Positions 28,001 to 39,598 of a stretch of 42,460 nucleotides of DNA are shown one piece after another. The notes below the pieces were generated by a model. That model made no database searches. It worked only from the letters and a program-made list of their open reading frames with translations, and had not been told where the DNA came from. Source of the stretch: Pigoraptor chileana (lineage: Eukaryota; Opisthokonta; Filasterea); assembly GCA_943704495.1 (NCBI GenBank), contig CALSCR010003993.1:1-42460 (forward strand), read 5' to 3'. Positions within the stretch are counted from its first letter, which is position 1. Each line of letters starts with the position of its first letter. A program made the position numbers and the translations under genes.

Positions 28001-31000
28001 ACCACCGCCTTTACTGCTATGGCCTCCGCTGGCGCCGCCACCACCCCTTGGAGGATGACCACCACCACCGGCACCACCACCACCACCACCACCTGCACCG
28101 CCACTACCGCCGTCTCCCCCCGGCCCACTTCCGCCATCCGGCCCATCGCCGTTGTCAGCATCGTCGTGTCGGCGCTTTCGAGACTGAGCGGCGGCGCGTT
28201 CCTTCTGCTCGCGGTGCTGACCCTCCGCAATACTCCCAGTGTCCACACCCTCCAACACGCGCAGGCCATACCGCTGAACGGGGCGAAGGCGGCTCACCAT
28301 GGCGTCAATCTCGGCGGCCGCACGTGAGACCACCTGGCCGTCGCCAGAAGGATCACCGCCCTCAGCGTTTACGGTCTCTGCATCCGGGGGTGGCTGTTCC
28401 TCGCTAAACTCAGACTCCTCTTGTGCCTGCTCGCGCCTGAGCAGCCGCCCGGCCTCAACGTCCTGGGCATCCTCTGTCTCCGCCAGCGCGCGCTCCAACT
28501 GCTGCTGCGTGAGGTCTGCCGCAGGTGCCGTCGCGGACGCCGGGCCAGTACCAATGACGGATCCGCCTTCCTCTCCAAACAGGTCACGTACGTCCACCGC
28601 CTTGAAAAACTCGGTCGTGAAACCGCCGCCCTTGATGACCACGTCGTCCAGCAGCCGCTTCTGATTTGCCTTTTTGAGGATGTTCTCCTCCACCGTGCGT
28701 TCACTGATCAGGCGGTAAATGTGCACATCGCGCGTCTGTCCAATGCGGTGGGCACGGTCCTGGGCCTGATTACACACAACACGAGGCAAACAGGTAGTGC
28801 GTATGGTTAGAGTGTGAGCGTGCAAACTAATCGTGGCACAAAACAACGCATGACGCAAAATTCCAATCATGCCGATTAATGAGGCGAGACAAAGAAATCG
28901 CATGACCGTGAACATAGAAGCAGAGTGGGGGAGAGGGGACTCACCTGTGCATCCATGGTGGGATTCCAATCACTGTCGTAAAAAATGACCGTGTCTGCGC
29001 CGGTGAGGTTCACGCCAATGCCGCCACTGCGCGTCGACAGAATAAAGCAGAATATCTTGCGGTCCCGGTTGAACCGGTCCATCAGCGCCTGTCGCGTTTC
29101 AATCCGCGTCGAGCCGTCCAGCCGAAGATACGTATGCCCGTGGAATGCCAAAAACTGCTCCAGAATGTCGAGCATACGGGTCATCTGTGTGAATATGAGA
29201 CAGCGATGCGTGCCGCCCTTGAGGTCACGCAGCAGGCGGTCCAGAGTCTGCAGCTTCCCGCAGTCGTACTGTATCAGCCGTCGCTCCGGAAATTGCGTGC
29301 TCATTGCACTCTCAACAACATGGGATGCATCCTCCGCGGGCGAGCGTGCACGCTGTCCAAGCGCCTCGACCATCCTTTCGGCGTTACGAGCAAGGGACCC
29401 CGGCCGACTGACCCGCAGCTGAACGGTGGGCGACGTTGCTGGCGCCACGTGCAGGACAAAGCGCGAGAGCACAGGCTTCATTTCATCGCCCCTCTGCGAC
29501 GGGGCCTTCACCATATCATGCAGTGCGTCGCAATACGACAGAAAGTGGCGAGAACCGGCAGCCAAGGCACTAACACCATCCGCCGGCCTCAAAGGGAGCA
29601 GCAAAGATGACATCAGGTCGTGGTCGACAAGCACAGGACGACCGGCACGACCCGCGCTGACACGCGCAAGTCTCCCGAGGCGTTCGCGCCGCAAACTGTT
29701 CCATCGCACCACCGACGCCTCCTTTGACTGCACGAGGACTGCAAGCGTCGCGGGGGACAATGCGCCAAGCTCCTCCGTGGACACGGGCGTTGCCGCAATT
29801 AGCTCATCCGGCCAAGCAGATACAACATCCGGCGAGAACGAGGCGTCACCGGGCGACAACTCAAGCGTTCTCCTTGCAGCGTACGCCGACGGAGCAGACG
29901 ACCAGTGTGCAAGACAGAGGTTGAGCGAGAGCAAGTCAAGGTCCACAAAAGGGTCATACTCTGTTGCGCGCGCTGCCGCCGATGCGGTCGAGAGGGCGAT
30001 GCCGGGGAGGACGAGCGGCGAGACAATGGGGCGCGTTTCAAACATGTCTGGATGGTTGCACACCTTCCGCAGCTGCATGAGCACGTTGATGATCCCGAGA
30101 AAATTGCCGCTTGACAGCATATCGCGAGTCGCCGCTCGCGACATGAAGTCGTCGTACAAGAACCGCTGACGTTTTGACAGGCGGCACGTGACCACGTGTT
30201 CGTACTTTTGCGGCATTTGCTGCTCAACCTCGCTCTTTGTGCGTCGGAGGAGAAATGGGCGAAGGACCTTGTGCAAGCGGCGGATGACGCCCTCGTTGAC
30301 CTCCGTGTTGCCCTCAATCATGCTCGTCACCGGATTCGCAAACCAGTCGCGAAACTCAGTGTGTGACTGAAAGACACCCGGCATCAGAAAGTGCATCAGT
30401 GACCACAGCTCCATGAGGTTGTTCTGCAGCGGCGTGCCCGTAAGTAACAGCCGTCGCACTGAATTGAAGTTCAGTAGCGTCTGCCACCGCTGCGACTTAA
30501 AATTTTTGATGTTGTGCGCCTCGTCAAGCACAATGTAGTGCCAGCGCATCCGCCGGAACGCCGCGTGGTCCTGCGTCGCGAGTCGATACGATGTGATGCA
30601 GACGTGGAATGCATTTGGCTTGGTCCACCCCGTCCGCTTCAGCTTGCGCTCCTTCGCGCTGCCATAGTAGATGAGGATCTTAAAGCCAGGACACCACTTC
30701 TTAAACTCCATCTCCCAGTTGAGCATCACGCTCGTCGGCACAATGACGAGGTGAGGGCCCCACACACCCTTCTCGCACGCAAGGTGTGCAAGTAGCGATA
30801 TTGTCTGTATCGTTTTCCCAAGACCCATCTGCAATTGCATGCAACGACACGAGTCAGTGCTTGAAACAACAAGCAAGGCGCAAGTTGCTGCGAGAACACT
30901 GCCGTTTCAACATATCAATCATGTCGCAGTTGTAAACTGCCAAAATATCACACTCCCCTGGGCTACACAAGAGTGCAATAAACACAAAAGACCAACACAC

Positions 31001-33195
31001 CACATGTACCAACACGAGACGCTAACCTCATCCGCGAGAATTCCGTTGAGCCCCTTCTCGTACATGGTGACAAGCCACTCGAGCCCAACGTGCTGGTATT
31101 CGCGGAGGGAATAGCGCAGCAGAAAGGGCACTTTTGTGCGGACGGCAGTGGTCGAGAGCGTGTTTCCGGTGGGTTGGATGCTCATGGCCGCTTCTGCAGC
31201 GTCGTTCAGCGCCTGCTCACCTCCCATTGATGAGGCGCCACCCGCAGCGGCACCCGCCACACCAGCGCTCGCACTACCCTCCCCGCACATTAGCGCCTGC
31301 AGACTGTCATGCCCAGCGGCCGCGCCCACATCGTCGTCATTGCCGGCCATGCTGTCGTCATCATCATCGTCATCATCATCCTCATCATCATCCTCACCAT
31401 CATCATCATCATCAGCCCCGCTGTCGCTGTCGCCACTTTTGTCTCCATCATCACCACTTCTATCGCCTTCACCATCACCCCCATTGTATTTGTGCCCTTC
31501 GACCGAGAGGTCCTCGCGCGATGCCGCATCTGCACCGACACGGGCGAGTGTGTGTCGGTCGCGGTCCACGGCAGACCCATCTGCACTTGCGGACTGCATG
31601 GCGGCCGCGGGAGCCACATGGACAGTCTGCGCCACATTGGCCGTGGCGCCTGCCTCCTCTGCGTCGTCAACTGACATGCGGTCGCTGGCGTCGTCATTTC
31701 TAGCATCCCCATCGCCATCAGGAGGGCTGCCGTTTGCGCCGTCCGCCTGCACGTAGCCGTACATTGCGAGAAGCTCTTCCAGGGGCATTTCGCCTTCCTT
31801 TTCAAGAGCGCTGATTTCGGCATAGTGGTCCTCCCCACCCTCCGCCTTTTCCTGCTCCGCAATCGTGTCTTCCATGTCCTCCTCCGCATCGTCGTCGGAT
31901 GATGGAGGCACAAATTCGGCATCCACGACCATGGATTCCGTGGCCTCCGCGCCGTCCTTGGGGCCCCCGTCCCGGTCGGCAGCGCCTGCGCCCACGAGCA
32001 CAGTTCTTGCTAACGATGCAACCCCAGAGCTCTGCAGCCCCTGTGCCAGCAGCGTCGAATATCGCTCCGTCTCTCCCACAAGCGACTCGAGCTGCTGCCC
32101 AATCGCAAGTTGCCGCTGCTCCTCCATGAGCGTCTGACGCTTGTACAAAAGCACCCGACCAAGATCCGCCCAGAAACGGCGCACCTCCCGCGCAACTTGT
32201 GCGGCAAGCTTCCGCATGCGAAGTGCGTCCTCCTTCTGCTTGCGGTCCTCGCGCGTCGCCTTCTCCTGAAAGTGGCGCATGACGGCGCGGCCCGTCTTGA
32301 CTGCGAGCGCACGCTTCCACTTACGCTCCTGTGCAAAATCATTCGCCAGCCACTGCATCTCCTCCAAAAGATAGTCCCAGTGCGCCTTCGCACGCACGGG
32401 CTCGTGCAGTTTGGGCAGCCGCTTCTGCGACCACAACCCCTCCCGCTTGAGTTCAGCCACACGCTGCAGCACGCGAGCCTCCTTTCGCGCCCGCTCCTCT
32501 ATATCCTCCCCGCCAAGCTCGTCATTTCGAATCGCAGTCAGCGTCAAGGCAATGTCTCGTCTGCGCGCCTCAGGTGTGACCACAATTGCACCGCCAGGAA
32601 CAGCAGCACCCATCCCAGCGCCGTTCAATGGATGCCTGGTCTCCAGTTGCGCCGCCCGCACGGCCGGTGAAGCAGACGGACGTATTGGGGTTGCCAATGC
32701 GACGGCGTCGGCAGTAACAGTCGCCACCAAAGACGTCGGGGCGTCAGTCCACTCGGCGCCATTGTCAAGCCGCTTCAAGTTAGCGCCAACAAATTCGTGC
32801 AGACGCACATCGCCGTCCCGCTTCCATGTTCCGATCTCCAGCAAGTTGTCGAAATTTTCAAGATAGTATAGTTCGCGCAGGCGGCTCTCAAACGAAGCGC
32901 GCAGCCGCTCCAAGGCGGTCCGCTTCACCTCCAGAACGCGATCTCGCACATTCGCCGAGTCGACAGGCGCAACATCACTGCCAGCATGCGCAGCAGGGGG
33001 CGCCACAGCCGTTGAGGATGCCGTCGAATCAATGCGTGCGCGCTTTGCCGGACGTTCGCTTTCGTGGTCTGTGGGGTCGCCGTTGGCTTCCATCTGCATG
33101 TCGGCGGCTGGGCAGTCGGCCGAGGCTGCAGTAGCGGACATCAGTGCGTCCCGCGGCCCATCGCCATCAGTCCGCCCCCGCACACCAGACATCAT
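25074..33195 (-). CDS. EP400/Domino/SWR1-type Snf2 chromatin remodeller
   Basis: ATPase of the SWR1/SRCAP/p400 class, which exchanges H2A.Z into nucleosomes. Eight exons (33195-31027, 30828-28945, 28765-26609, 26466-26178, 26115-25970, 25755-25639, 25517-25481, 25354-25074) give 2359 residues in consistent phase. An HSA domain (about 250-330, HWDYLLEEMQWLANDFAQERKW) is the actin/Arp-binding platform. An acidic Asp/Glu run (about 575-622) may bind histones. Snf2 lobe 1 has ADEMGLGKT, LDEAHNIKN (D825) and LLLTGTPLQNN. A long insertion of about 240 residues separates the lobes, the mark of the INO80/SWR1 class. Lobe 2 has RSGGIGVNLTGADTVIFYDS and AQDRAHRIGQ. A SANT/Myb-like domain (about 1850-1915, QWRADEDWALLRAIRVFG) follows, as in EP400 and Domino-A but not yeast Swr1. 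A low-complexity Gly, Ala and Gln tail ends it. The acceptor of exon 5 is the least certain junction. Confidence 0.93.
26183..26226 (-). repeat. GCC/GCG triplet tract coding poly-Ala
   Basis: Codes for about 13 consecutive alanines in exon 4 of the EP400-like gene, right beside the exon's donor. Likely variable in length between strains (inference). Confidence 0.8.
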
Positions 33196-34816
33196 TCTAA
33201 TGGCGCAGACAGCGCAGTGGATGCGCCACGGCAGCTGTTGCGCTTCTTAATGCCCTGTCAGGCGGCGTGCTACTCTTGCTGCACTCATCACACGCAGTTG
33301 TATGTGTCTGCCCGTTGCCAGTTTGTGCAAGTCAATAGAGCGGATGCCTGTGCTTCCCGTCTTGTTTGTCAAGGGCAAGCAAGCTCTTTTTACAGATACG
33401 CACGACGCCGCCTTCACGAGAAGGATGGATGGGACCACGCCATAGATGATTGTCCTTGGATGGTCGATGAAAAGATGGATGGATGTGTGGATCAAGTGCA
33501 GACAACGTCTTACATCGACCAGTGAAAAAGTTACGCGCTTGTGTTTGGAGGATGGCGCCACCTCACCCGGCTGCGTTAAATTGAGATACCCTCTAAATGC
33601 CCAGCTCGTTTGGGGTAGTTGCACATTATCGAGTCCGCACGGATTTTTGGCGCGTTTACTCATCATTGGCCAGTCATCCGGGGTAGTTGGCATTCAGTGG
33701 TGATGGGCCACCGGCACGACCGGATAAGTGGTTCACTGAAGGCTGCCGACAGCGGCACAAGAGACCAGTAGCGAAGCCGATGTTGTGGGTAGGTGTATGT
33801 ATTAAAGGGATTGAGCTGCGGCCCGCTCAGTGCATTCAACTGGCTCGCGGCTTCAGTGCCGGCACTGCCTGCCAGCTCCTGCCGGGCTGCTACATTCGAC
33901 CGACTGGTTTACTGATGGCAGCCATGATGGCACGCGTGACCGGCAGCCTGCTGTGGTCAGCGACTGCGAACGCAAAATGAGCCTCATTTTTGTAACGGAG
34001 GGCTGCTAGTTACAGCCGGGCCAATTGCGTAGCTGCTCGGAGTTCTCCTAATTTCCATCATGACGACTGCGATCGTTCGATGCGACAGCATCATTCACTC
34101 TGCTGTACCGCACACACTTATATATTTCTCGTAATTTTTTTACAGGCAGAATAATCGTGATGCGAGCGACCGACCGTTGGCCGATCTGCAATTTTGTTTT
34201 GGAACCGCCGACCGGCGTTGATAGATTTACTTCATCGCAATCATCGCAATAGAAATTATCACGCCTGTGATGTTCATACGGCCGCTCAGTCCGTGACTTG
34301 TGCATGCCTGTTTCTGTCTACGCATGTGTGTATGTCGACGTCTGTGTCGGTGGGCGCATTTATATGTGTTTGTCTAAAATAAATTTTCCGTCTGCCGTGC
34401 CGTTGGTGTATTTTTTCAGTTGGCATGCCAATATCTGTATGTAACAGTCAGTAGTGGCGCCGGCAGTAGTGTAGTGGCGCGCCGACGGCTGTGACGGCTC
34501 AGTGTGTCGAGTAATCGTCACTCCACGGAAGCGTCTGTGATTGGACAGGCCGCAAGGCACCAGCCAATCAGAGACCCTTCCGACGGACACCAACGGCACA
34601 CGTTCCGCCCGCACGCACGGCGACACGGCGAGATCAACAGCAAGCACACTGAGTTGCACCGACGGAATCACAATGGCGGGAGTTCCATCTCACAGCGTCA
34701 CAGTGTGTCTGACGGCTGCGCCCATGGAATCGCACAGGTATAAAAAGCTCGCTCCGATACAACAGCTTTCTCCAACAAGAAATTTCGTGTGGCGCTCTTG
34801 ATTAGTACCAACAAAG
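33196..34816. other. 1.6-kb divergent gap between the EP400-like and alkB genes
   Basis: No convincing gene. A GGAT-rich patch (about 33423-33495) and a GC-rich patch with CCGGCACTGCC-type inverted motifs (about 33850-33905) were noted. The part next to alkB carries CCAAT boxes and a TATA box, listed separately. A 148-codon minus-strand open frame (33247-33693) lacks recognisable domains. Confidence 0.5.
34536..34747 (+). promoter_or_regulatory. alkB promoter: inverted and direct CCAAT boxes plus TATA
   Basis: GATTGG (inverted CCAAT) at 34539-34544 and AGCCAATCAG at 34562-34571 lie about 20 bases apart. GTATAAAAAG with TATA at 34739-34742 lies about 75 bases before the ATG, so transcription would start near 34770. 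This is the clearest core promoter in the window. Confidence 0.65.
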
Positions 34817-36025
34817 ATGGCACCAAACAACACAATGGAGACGCCGGTCGTCCCGGTGAATGAGATGTCAACGAATGCTCAGGCAGATTCAAACAAGGCT
34901 GTGCGGCCAGTGCCCTTCCTTGCCCATAGCGCGCTGCCTTACCTGTGCGGGTATCTGCCATTTCTACTCTCGGCCCTCGGTCTCGTCTGGGGCGGCTGGT
35001 ACAACTACATGACCTTTGCGCTTGCATTTGTCATCATTCCTCTGCTCGATATTATTATTGGACTCGACGATTACAATCCAACGAAGGAGCAAGAGAAGAT
35101 GCTGGAGAAAAAGCTGAGTTTTCGCCTGGTTACGTGGGTGTGGGTACCCATGCAGGTTGCGCTCGTATTTTGGAGCTGCTGGTTTATTGGCAACAACGAC
35201 ATGACCCTACTTGAGCTTATTGGCGCCGCAACGGCTGTCGGCATCTGTGGAGGGCTCGGTATCAACGTCGCCCATGAGCTCATCCACAAGCCCGGCACGC
35301 TCGAGCCTGCTCTTGGCCGCACCGCCCTGGCCACTGTCTGCTACGGCCACTTCTACACTGAGCATCTGCTCGGGCATCACAAGCGCGTCAGCACGCCGAA
35401 CGACCCCGCCACGTCCCGCCTCGGGGAGACTTTCTACAGCTTCTGGCTTCGCTGCGTTCCCGACAGCTTTACGAGTGCATGGGAGATCGAGCGTGTGCGC
35501 CTCGCCAAGAAGGGGCACTCTGAGTGGTCTCTGCGCAACCAAGTCCTCATCGGCGCGCTCTCGTCCGTTGCCGTCGCCGCTGCCGTGGGTGCCACCGCGG
35601 GTGCCGCAGGCGTAGCCTTTTTCGCTGTGCAAAGCTTCCTTGCGTTCAGTCTCCTTGAGGTCATCAACTACATTGAGCACTACGGCCTCGTCCGCGCCCC
35701 AAAGCCCTCTGTGGACGCGGCCGCTCGCCCCGACTACGTCCGCGTGACACCCATGCACAGCTGGAATGCTGGACACCGCATTACGAACTACTTTCTCTTC
35801 AAGCTGCAGCGCCACTCTGACCACCATGCGTCGGCCGGTCGCAGATACCAGATCCTCCGGTCGTTTACTGCGTCCCCGCAGATGCCCACGGGATACGCAG
35901 GCATGCTGCTCATGGCTCTCGTTCCGCCTGTCTGGTTCGCCGTCATGAATCCCCGCGTCGCGGCTGTCCGCGCCCGCGCTGCAGAGTACGATAATTCCGG
36001 AATCGATCCCTTCAAGGAGTATTAG
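34817..36025 (+). CDS. alkB: Alkane 1-monooxygenase (AlkB-type membrane di-iron hydroxylase)
   Basis: Integral membrane enzyme that hydroxylates the end carbon of n-alkanes using O2 and electrons from rubredoxin or another donor. 402 residues, no intron. All the family's histidine motifs are present: HELIHK (H153, H157), EHLLGHH (H183, H187, H188) followed by the AlkB signature VSTPNDPATSRLGE, NYIEHYG (H288) and LQRHSDHH (H333, H336, H337). Hydrophobic helices at about 37-60, 64-82, 103-124, 132-150 and 243-285 fit the six-helix plan. The C-terminal PTGYAGMLLMALVPPVWF also matches bacterial AlkB. There is no fused rubredoxin domain. The NYIEHYG motif separates it from fatty acid desaturases and from xylene monooxygenase. 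AlkB is bacterial; with no introns among intron-rich neighbours, horizontal acquisition is likely (inference). Its substrate could differ from alkanes. Confidence 0.95.
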   Translation: MAPNNTMETPVVPVNEMSTNAQADSNKAVRPVPFLAHSALPYLCGYLPFLLSALGLVWGGWYNYMTFALAFVIIPLLDIIIGLDDYNPTKEQEKMLEKKLSFRLVTWVWVPMQVALVFWSCWFIGNNDMTLLELIGAATAVGICGGLGINVAHELIHKPGTLEPALGRTALATVCYGHFYTEHLLGHHKRVSTPNDPATSRLGETFYSFWLRCVPDSFTSAWEIERVRLAKKGHSEWSLRNQVLIGALSSVAVAAAVGATAGAAGVAFFAVQSFLAFSLLEVINYIEHYGLVRAPKPSVDAAARPDYVRVTPMHSWNAGHRITNYFLFKLQRHSDHHASAGRRYQILRSFTASPQMPTGYAGMLLMALVPPVWFAVMNPRVAAVRARAAEYDNSGIDPFKEY

Positions 36026-36248
36026 AACCTCTTTGCTTGTTACACCTATTAATTGTGTATTGCGTGCGCGTGCGTGCTGTATATCGTTTACTCTGTGCCT
36101 GTTTTGTGGAGCGAGGCGCGAGCTTCACTTCGGCTGGTCTTGGGATGTGTAAATACAAACAGAGTTCTATCTGCACATACTATGCACATGAAGCATCGAT
36201 TATCAGCCATGCCATTATCCCTGTCGGCAATTTCATTGCAACAACCCA

Positions 36249-38970
36249 TCAGTAGCCGTCGAATCGGCGCTTTGACATCCGCTCCTGATCCCGCAAGCGC
36301 GCGTGGGACAATCGGTTGATGTCGGTGATCTTCCCCTGCAGTGCCTGGGCATGCTGATCAATCCACTGGAGGGAGTTCAGGTGGGCGTTGAGAATCTTGA
36401 CAATTTGTCGTACCTGCAATTTAGCCAGACCAAGCATGCTCGAATTAGCTCACAAAAAGCTGATAAACAACAAGCATCAAGCACATTGGCACAGTTTAGA
36501 AAAGATCGAGCATGAGACGCAACCACACACCGGATCGTCGTCTTGCACGTTGTTTCCCCCGGCCTTGTTGAGAGTCCCAATCATATCTCTGAGGCTGTCG
36601 CCCATCGCATTCAGCTGTCTGTCAATCTCAGCCGCTTGGTGGTGTCTGGTGATGCGCAGGTGTGACAAAAGAGCATTTGTCACACGTCACGTGAGCGATT
36701 ATCAGTGCAATCATAAATACAGAAATACGCGCGACACACAAACACAAAACATGTGCCCATACACATACACACACGGCATGTGACACTTACGCTCGCTCTC
36801 GTTCACGGTCGTGAGGCGTGTCGCGGCTGCGGGCATACTCCACGTCGACGGCCTCCTCGAGGCTGGTGAGCAAACGAGACAGCTCGTCCTGCTGTGTTCC
36901 AACAAACTCAACGCTCTCCCCCAGTTCCTGCTGTGCGACCGCCACGCGCTCCACCTCTGCGTGCAGCTCCAGAATCTGCATGTGCACAGATTTGTGCCAC
37001 ACAAAACGCTTTGTGCGTTAAAAAGAGGACGATACACTGCCGACAGCCAGCTGCCACCGCACCGATTCCTACCTTCTCGCCGTTTTCCACGAGGGTGCGG
37101 TCCCACTTGCCAATGTCAATCGCCTGGCGAGTAAATGTGTTGAGATGCGTGCTCAGTTCGGCATTCCACTTGTTGATAATGTCTTCGAGAGTGTTGCCCT
37201 TGATATCCGACGGAAACTGGCGCGGCGCCTGTGCTCGACCCTCTCTGTGGATGCAAACGACGTACCCATCGCTCAGCAAACCATTTGCACCCACAACACA
37301 AAAGAACAGCGACATAAACTCCGCGCATCGATGCACAAACAAACACCCACCCCTGTCCGGGTGTCTTTTCTTCACCAACAGCGAATCGGACCTTCTTGGG
37401 ATCGGCCGTGTCAGCCCCCGGCGTTCCAGCGGCTGCTGCACCCTGCGTTGTGCTCCCAAGTGTAAGTCCCGCGGGAGTCGACGTCGCCCCTGCCCCCGCA
37501 GCCCCGAAAAGACCTCCTGCTGCAGTGCCACCAGTTCCTGGCTTGGCCGCACCCGCAGCGCCAAACAGCCCCCCTGTGGTCGGCGTCCCCGTGGTCGGCG
37601 TCCCTGTTGACGCACCGCCCGCCGCAGAAAACAACGACGTGCCAGGCGCAGGCCCTCCACCGGTTGCAGTGGCGGGAGGCGCGGATGCAGGCGCAGCAGA
37701 TGCCCCAAACAGGCTTGCGCCCGGGGCTGCGGGCTTAGTGGCCGCCGCCCCCGCACCACCGGCCTGCGCACCGAAGAGACCAGCCCCGGTTGCGGCCGCA
37801 GTTGGCGCTGGTGCGCTCCCAGACGATGCTTGCTGCCCAAACATGGTCGACGCGCTCGACAGCGAGGGTGCGGCGCCAGTCCCAAACATCGGTGCAGCCG
37901 GTTTCGGAGCACCCGCACTCGGCGCTCCAAACATGGACCCCGCAGCACCCGCTGTACCCGCGCCACCCTGGGCAGACGGCGCACCAAAGAGACTGTTTCC
38001 CGGTGCGGCGCCTGTGGTTGCGGCGGGCTTGGCGCCGAACAACGATGCTCCACCTGCGGGCGCGCCACTGCCCCCACCAAACATGGATGCCCCAGTCCCG
38101 CCAGTGGCCGCACCACCAGCGCCAAACATGGATGCCCCTGCCCCGCCAGTGGCCGCACCACCAGAGGCACTACCAGCGCCAAACATGGATGCCCCAGTCC
38201 CGCCAGCGGCCGCACCACCAGAGGTACCACCAGCGCCAAACATGGATGCCCCAGTCCCGCCAGTGGCCGCACCACCAGCGCCAAACATGGATGCCCCAGT
38301 CCCGCCAGTGGCCGGCGCCGGCGCTCCAAACATCGATGCACCGGCAGCGGGCTTCTGCTGCGCGCCCATGCCGGCGGCACCCCCAAACATAGTCGGCGCC
38401 CCGGCCCCAGCCCCGGCTCCCGCTGCGCCAAACAAGGAAGCGCCGGCAGCCTGCGGTTGGGCCTGGCCACCCGCACCACCGAATGTTGTGCCCCCGGCGG
38501 GCTTGCTCGTTCCAAACCCAAACTGTTGGGGCTGCTGCTGCTGCTGTGGGACACCCCCCGCTGCCTGTTGCCCAAAAGAAAAGCCGCCCGCACCGCCCCC
38601 TCCAAATAGAGAAGGAGCGGCACCACCCTGGGCCGCAGGAGTCCCAAAGGAGGGCTGTGCACCGCCCCCTGCACAAAAGGACGCCATTAGTTATATAATC
38701 GATGAAGAATTGTCGCACAGAGACACAAGAACAATCGCGGCGCAATAAATTCACAGCATAATGAAAATTATCAGAGAAGATCGACAACGCACCTGGCGCT
38801 CCAAATGTGAAACCTGTAGGATGATAAATATCAATGCGGCGCTTAGAGTGGCATCACAAAACTGTTCATACAATCCACTGTAAACGAACCTGCAAGTGAT
38901 CCCACCAATAATATCGCTTGAGGAGGGTGAGTAGCACAGCATGCAAAAACAAAATCCCACCTGACGCCAT
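36249..38970 (-). CDS. NUP62: Nucleoporin Nup62 (Nsp1 family)
   Basis: FG nucleoporin of the central transport channel. Seven exons on the minus strand (38970-38961, 38813-38793, 38668-37351, 37244-37073, 36975-36791, 36645-36531, 36413-36249) join in phase to 661 residues. The first two exons are only 10 and 21 bases; together with exon 3 they give MASGFTFGAPGGGAQ, starting the FG pattern at once. An ATG at 38687 opens a longer frame but lies in the intron. Residues 1-450 are Gly/Ala/Pro-rich with many SMFGA, SLFGA and GLFGA repeats. Residues 455-661 are the Nsp1_C coiled coil: GNTLEDIINKWNAEL, WDRTLVENGEKILELHAEV, QQDELSRLLTSLEEAVDVEY, QIVKILNAHLNSLQWID. These pair with Nup54 and Nup58 in the family. 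It is divergent to Cdc73, with 628 bases between starts, and its end lies 224 bases from the alkB stop. Confidence 0.95.
38066..38335 (-). repeat. Coding tandem repeat of about 45 bases (SMFGAGGAATGGTGA)
   Basis: At least five nearly identical units of 15 residues within the FG region of Nup62. Some carry a short insertion (GTSGG or SASGG). The DNA copies differ by only a few bases, which points to recent duplication or conversion. Confidence 0.9.
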
Positions 38971-39598
38971 CTTTGCTGCGCGCACACGCTCACGCTAATA
39001 CCAGAGACACCCTCAACAACCACAATCCATTTGAGCTGTGAGTGCCCTCTTGTATCTCTGGTTGCCTCTGTTAAATCGAACGTCTCCATCTGCTGATTGT
39101 CTCGGTTTCGACGGGGATGCAGTGAGGTGCAAGTGGACCTGCCGGGCAATTGTCATATGGCGCGCAGCTGATGTGACGAATCGGCTCGGCGGTTTTAATG
39201 TGGCGGTTGGCCTTTTTGGTGGACAAATCGACTGCATATCACAATCTAATGTGTCGGGGAATGGACTTTGAGGAAGGAAGCCTGCACAGCTGTGGTAAAT
39301 GGCGTCCAGTAAATGGCCTCGAAATCGGGCTGTAGATTATTGTCAAACCAGCACCCTCAAACACACAATATACCTACTTGCATGTCTAGATTGATAACGG
39401 GTTGAAAGATTGTGTTCGTTTGTGCTTCGTTTGTTTGTTTTTATGAGGGACATATTTTCCGTCATCACCTCTTCGGTGGTTGCATTGGATTTCTGTCGCA
39501 GTTCGCTGGACTAGTGACGCCTCATCCTTTGGGCTTGGGCTAAGACGCACTCGGTGCATGCGCACCCGGCGTGACCGTGTCCGTATATTCCAATCATC
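38971..39598. promoter_or_regulatory. Divergent promoter region of Nup62 and Cdc73
   Basis: About 630 bases between start codons. A few G/T-rich runs such as GTTTGTTTGTTT near 39427 were seen. No clear TATA or CCAAT box. Confidence 0.4.

Noticed and set aside
27156-28407. Long plus-strand frames (245-317 codons; His-, Pro- or Ala-rich) opposite the EP400-like gene
   Set aside because: They lie opposite the Gly-rich linker of a well-supported gene, have no domain, and arise from its base composition.
33247-33693. 148-codon minus-strand open frame upstream of the EP400-like gene
   Set aside because: No domain, and codon use unlike neighbouring exons; lies where the promoter is expected.
37396-38748. 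450-codon plus-strand open frame (Ala/Pro-rich) opposite Nup62
   Set aside because: It is the mirror of the GC-rich FG repeat region; composition follows from the Nup62 codons, and the minus-strand gene has matching exons and domains.
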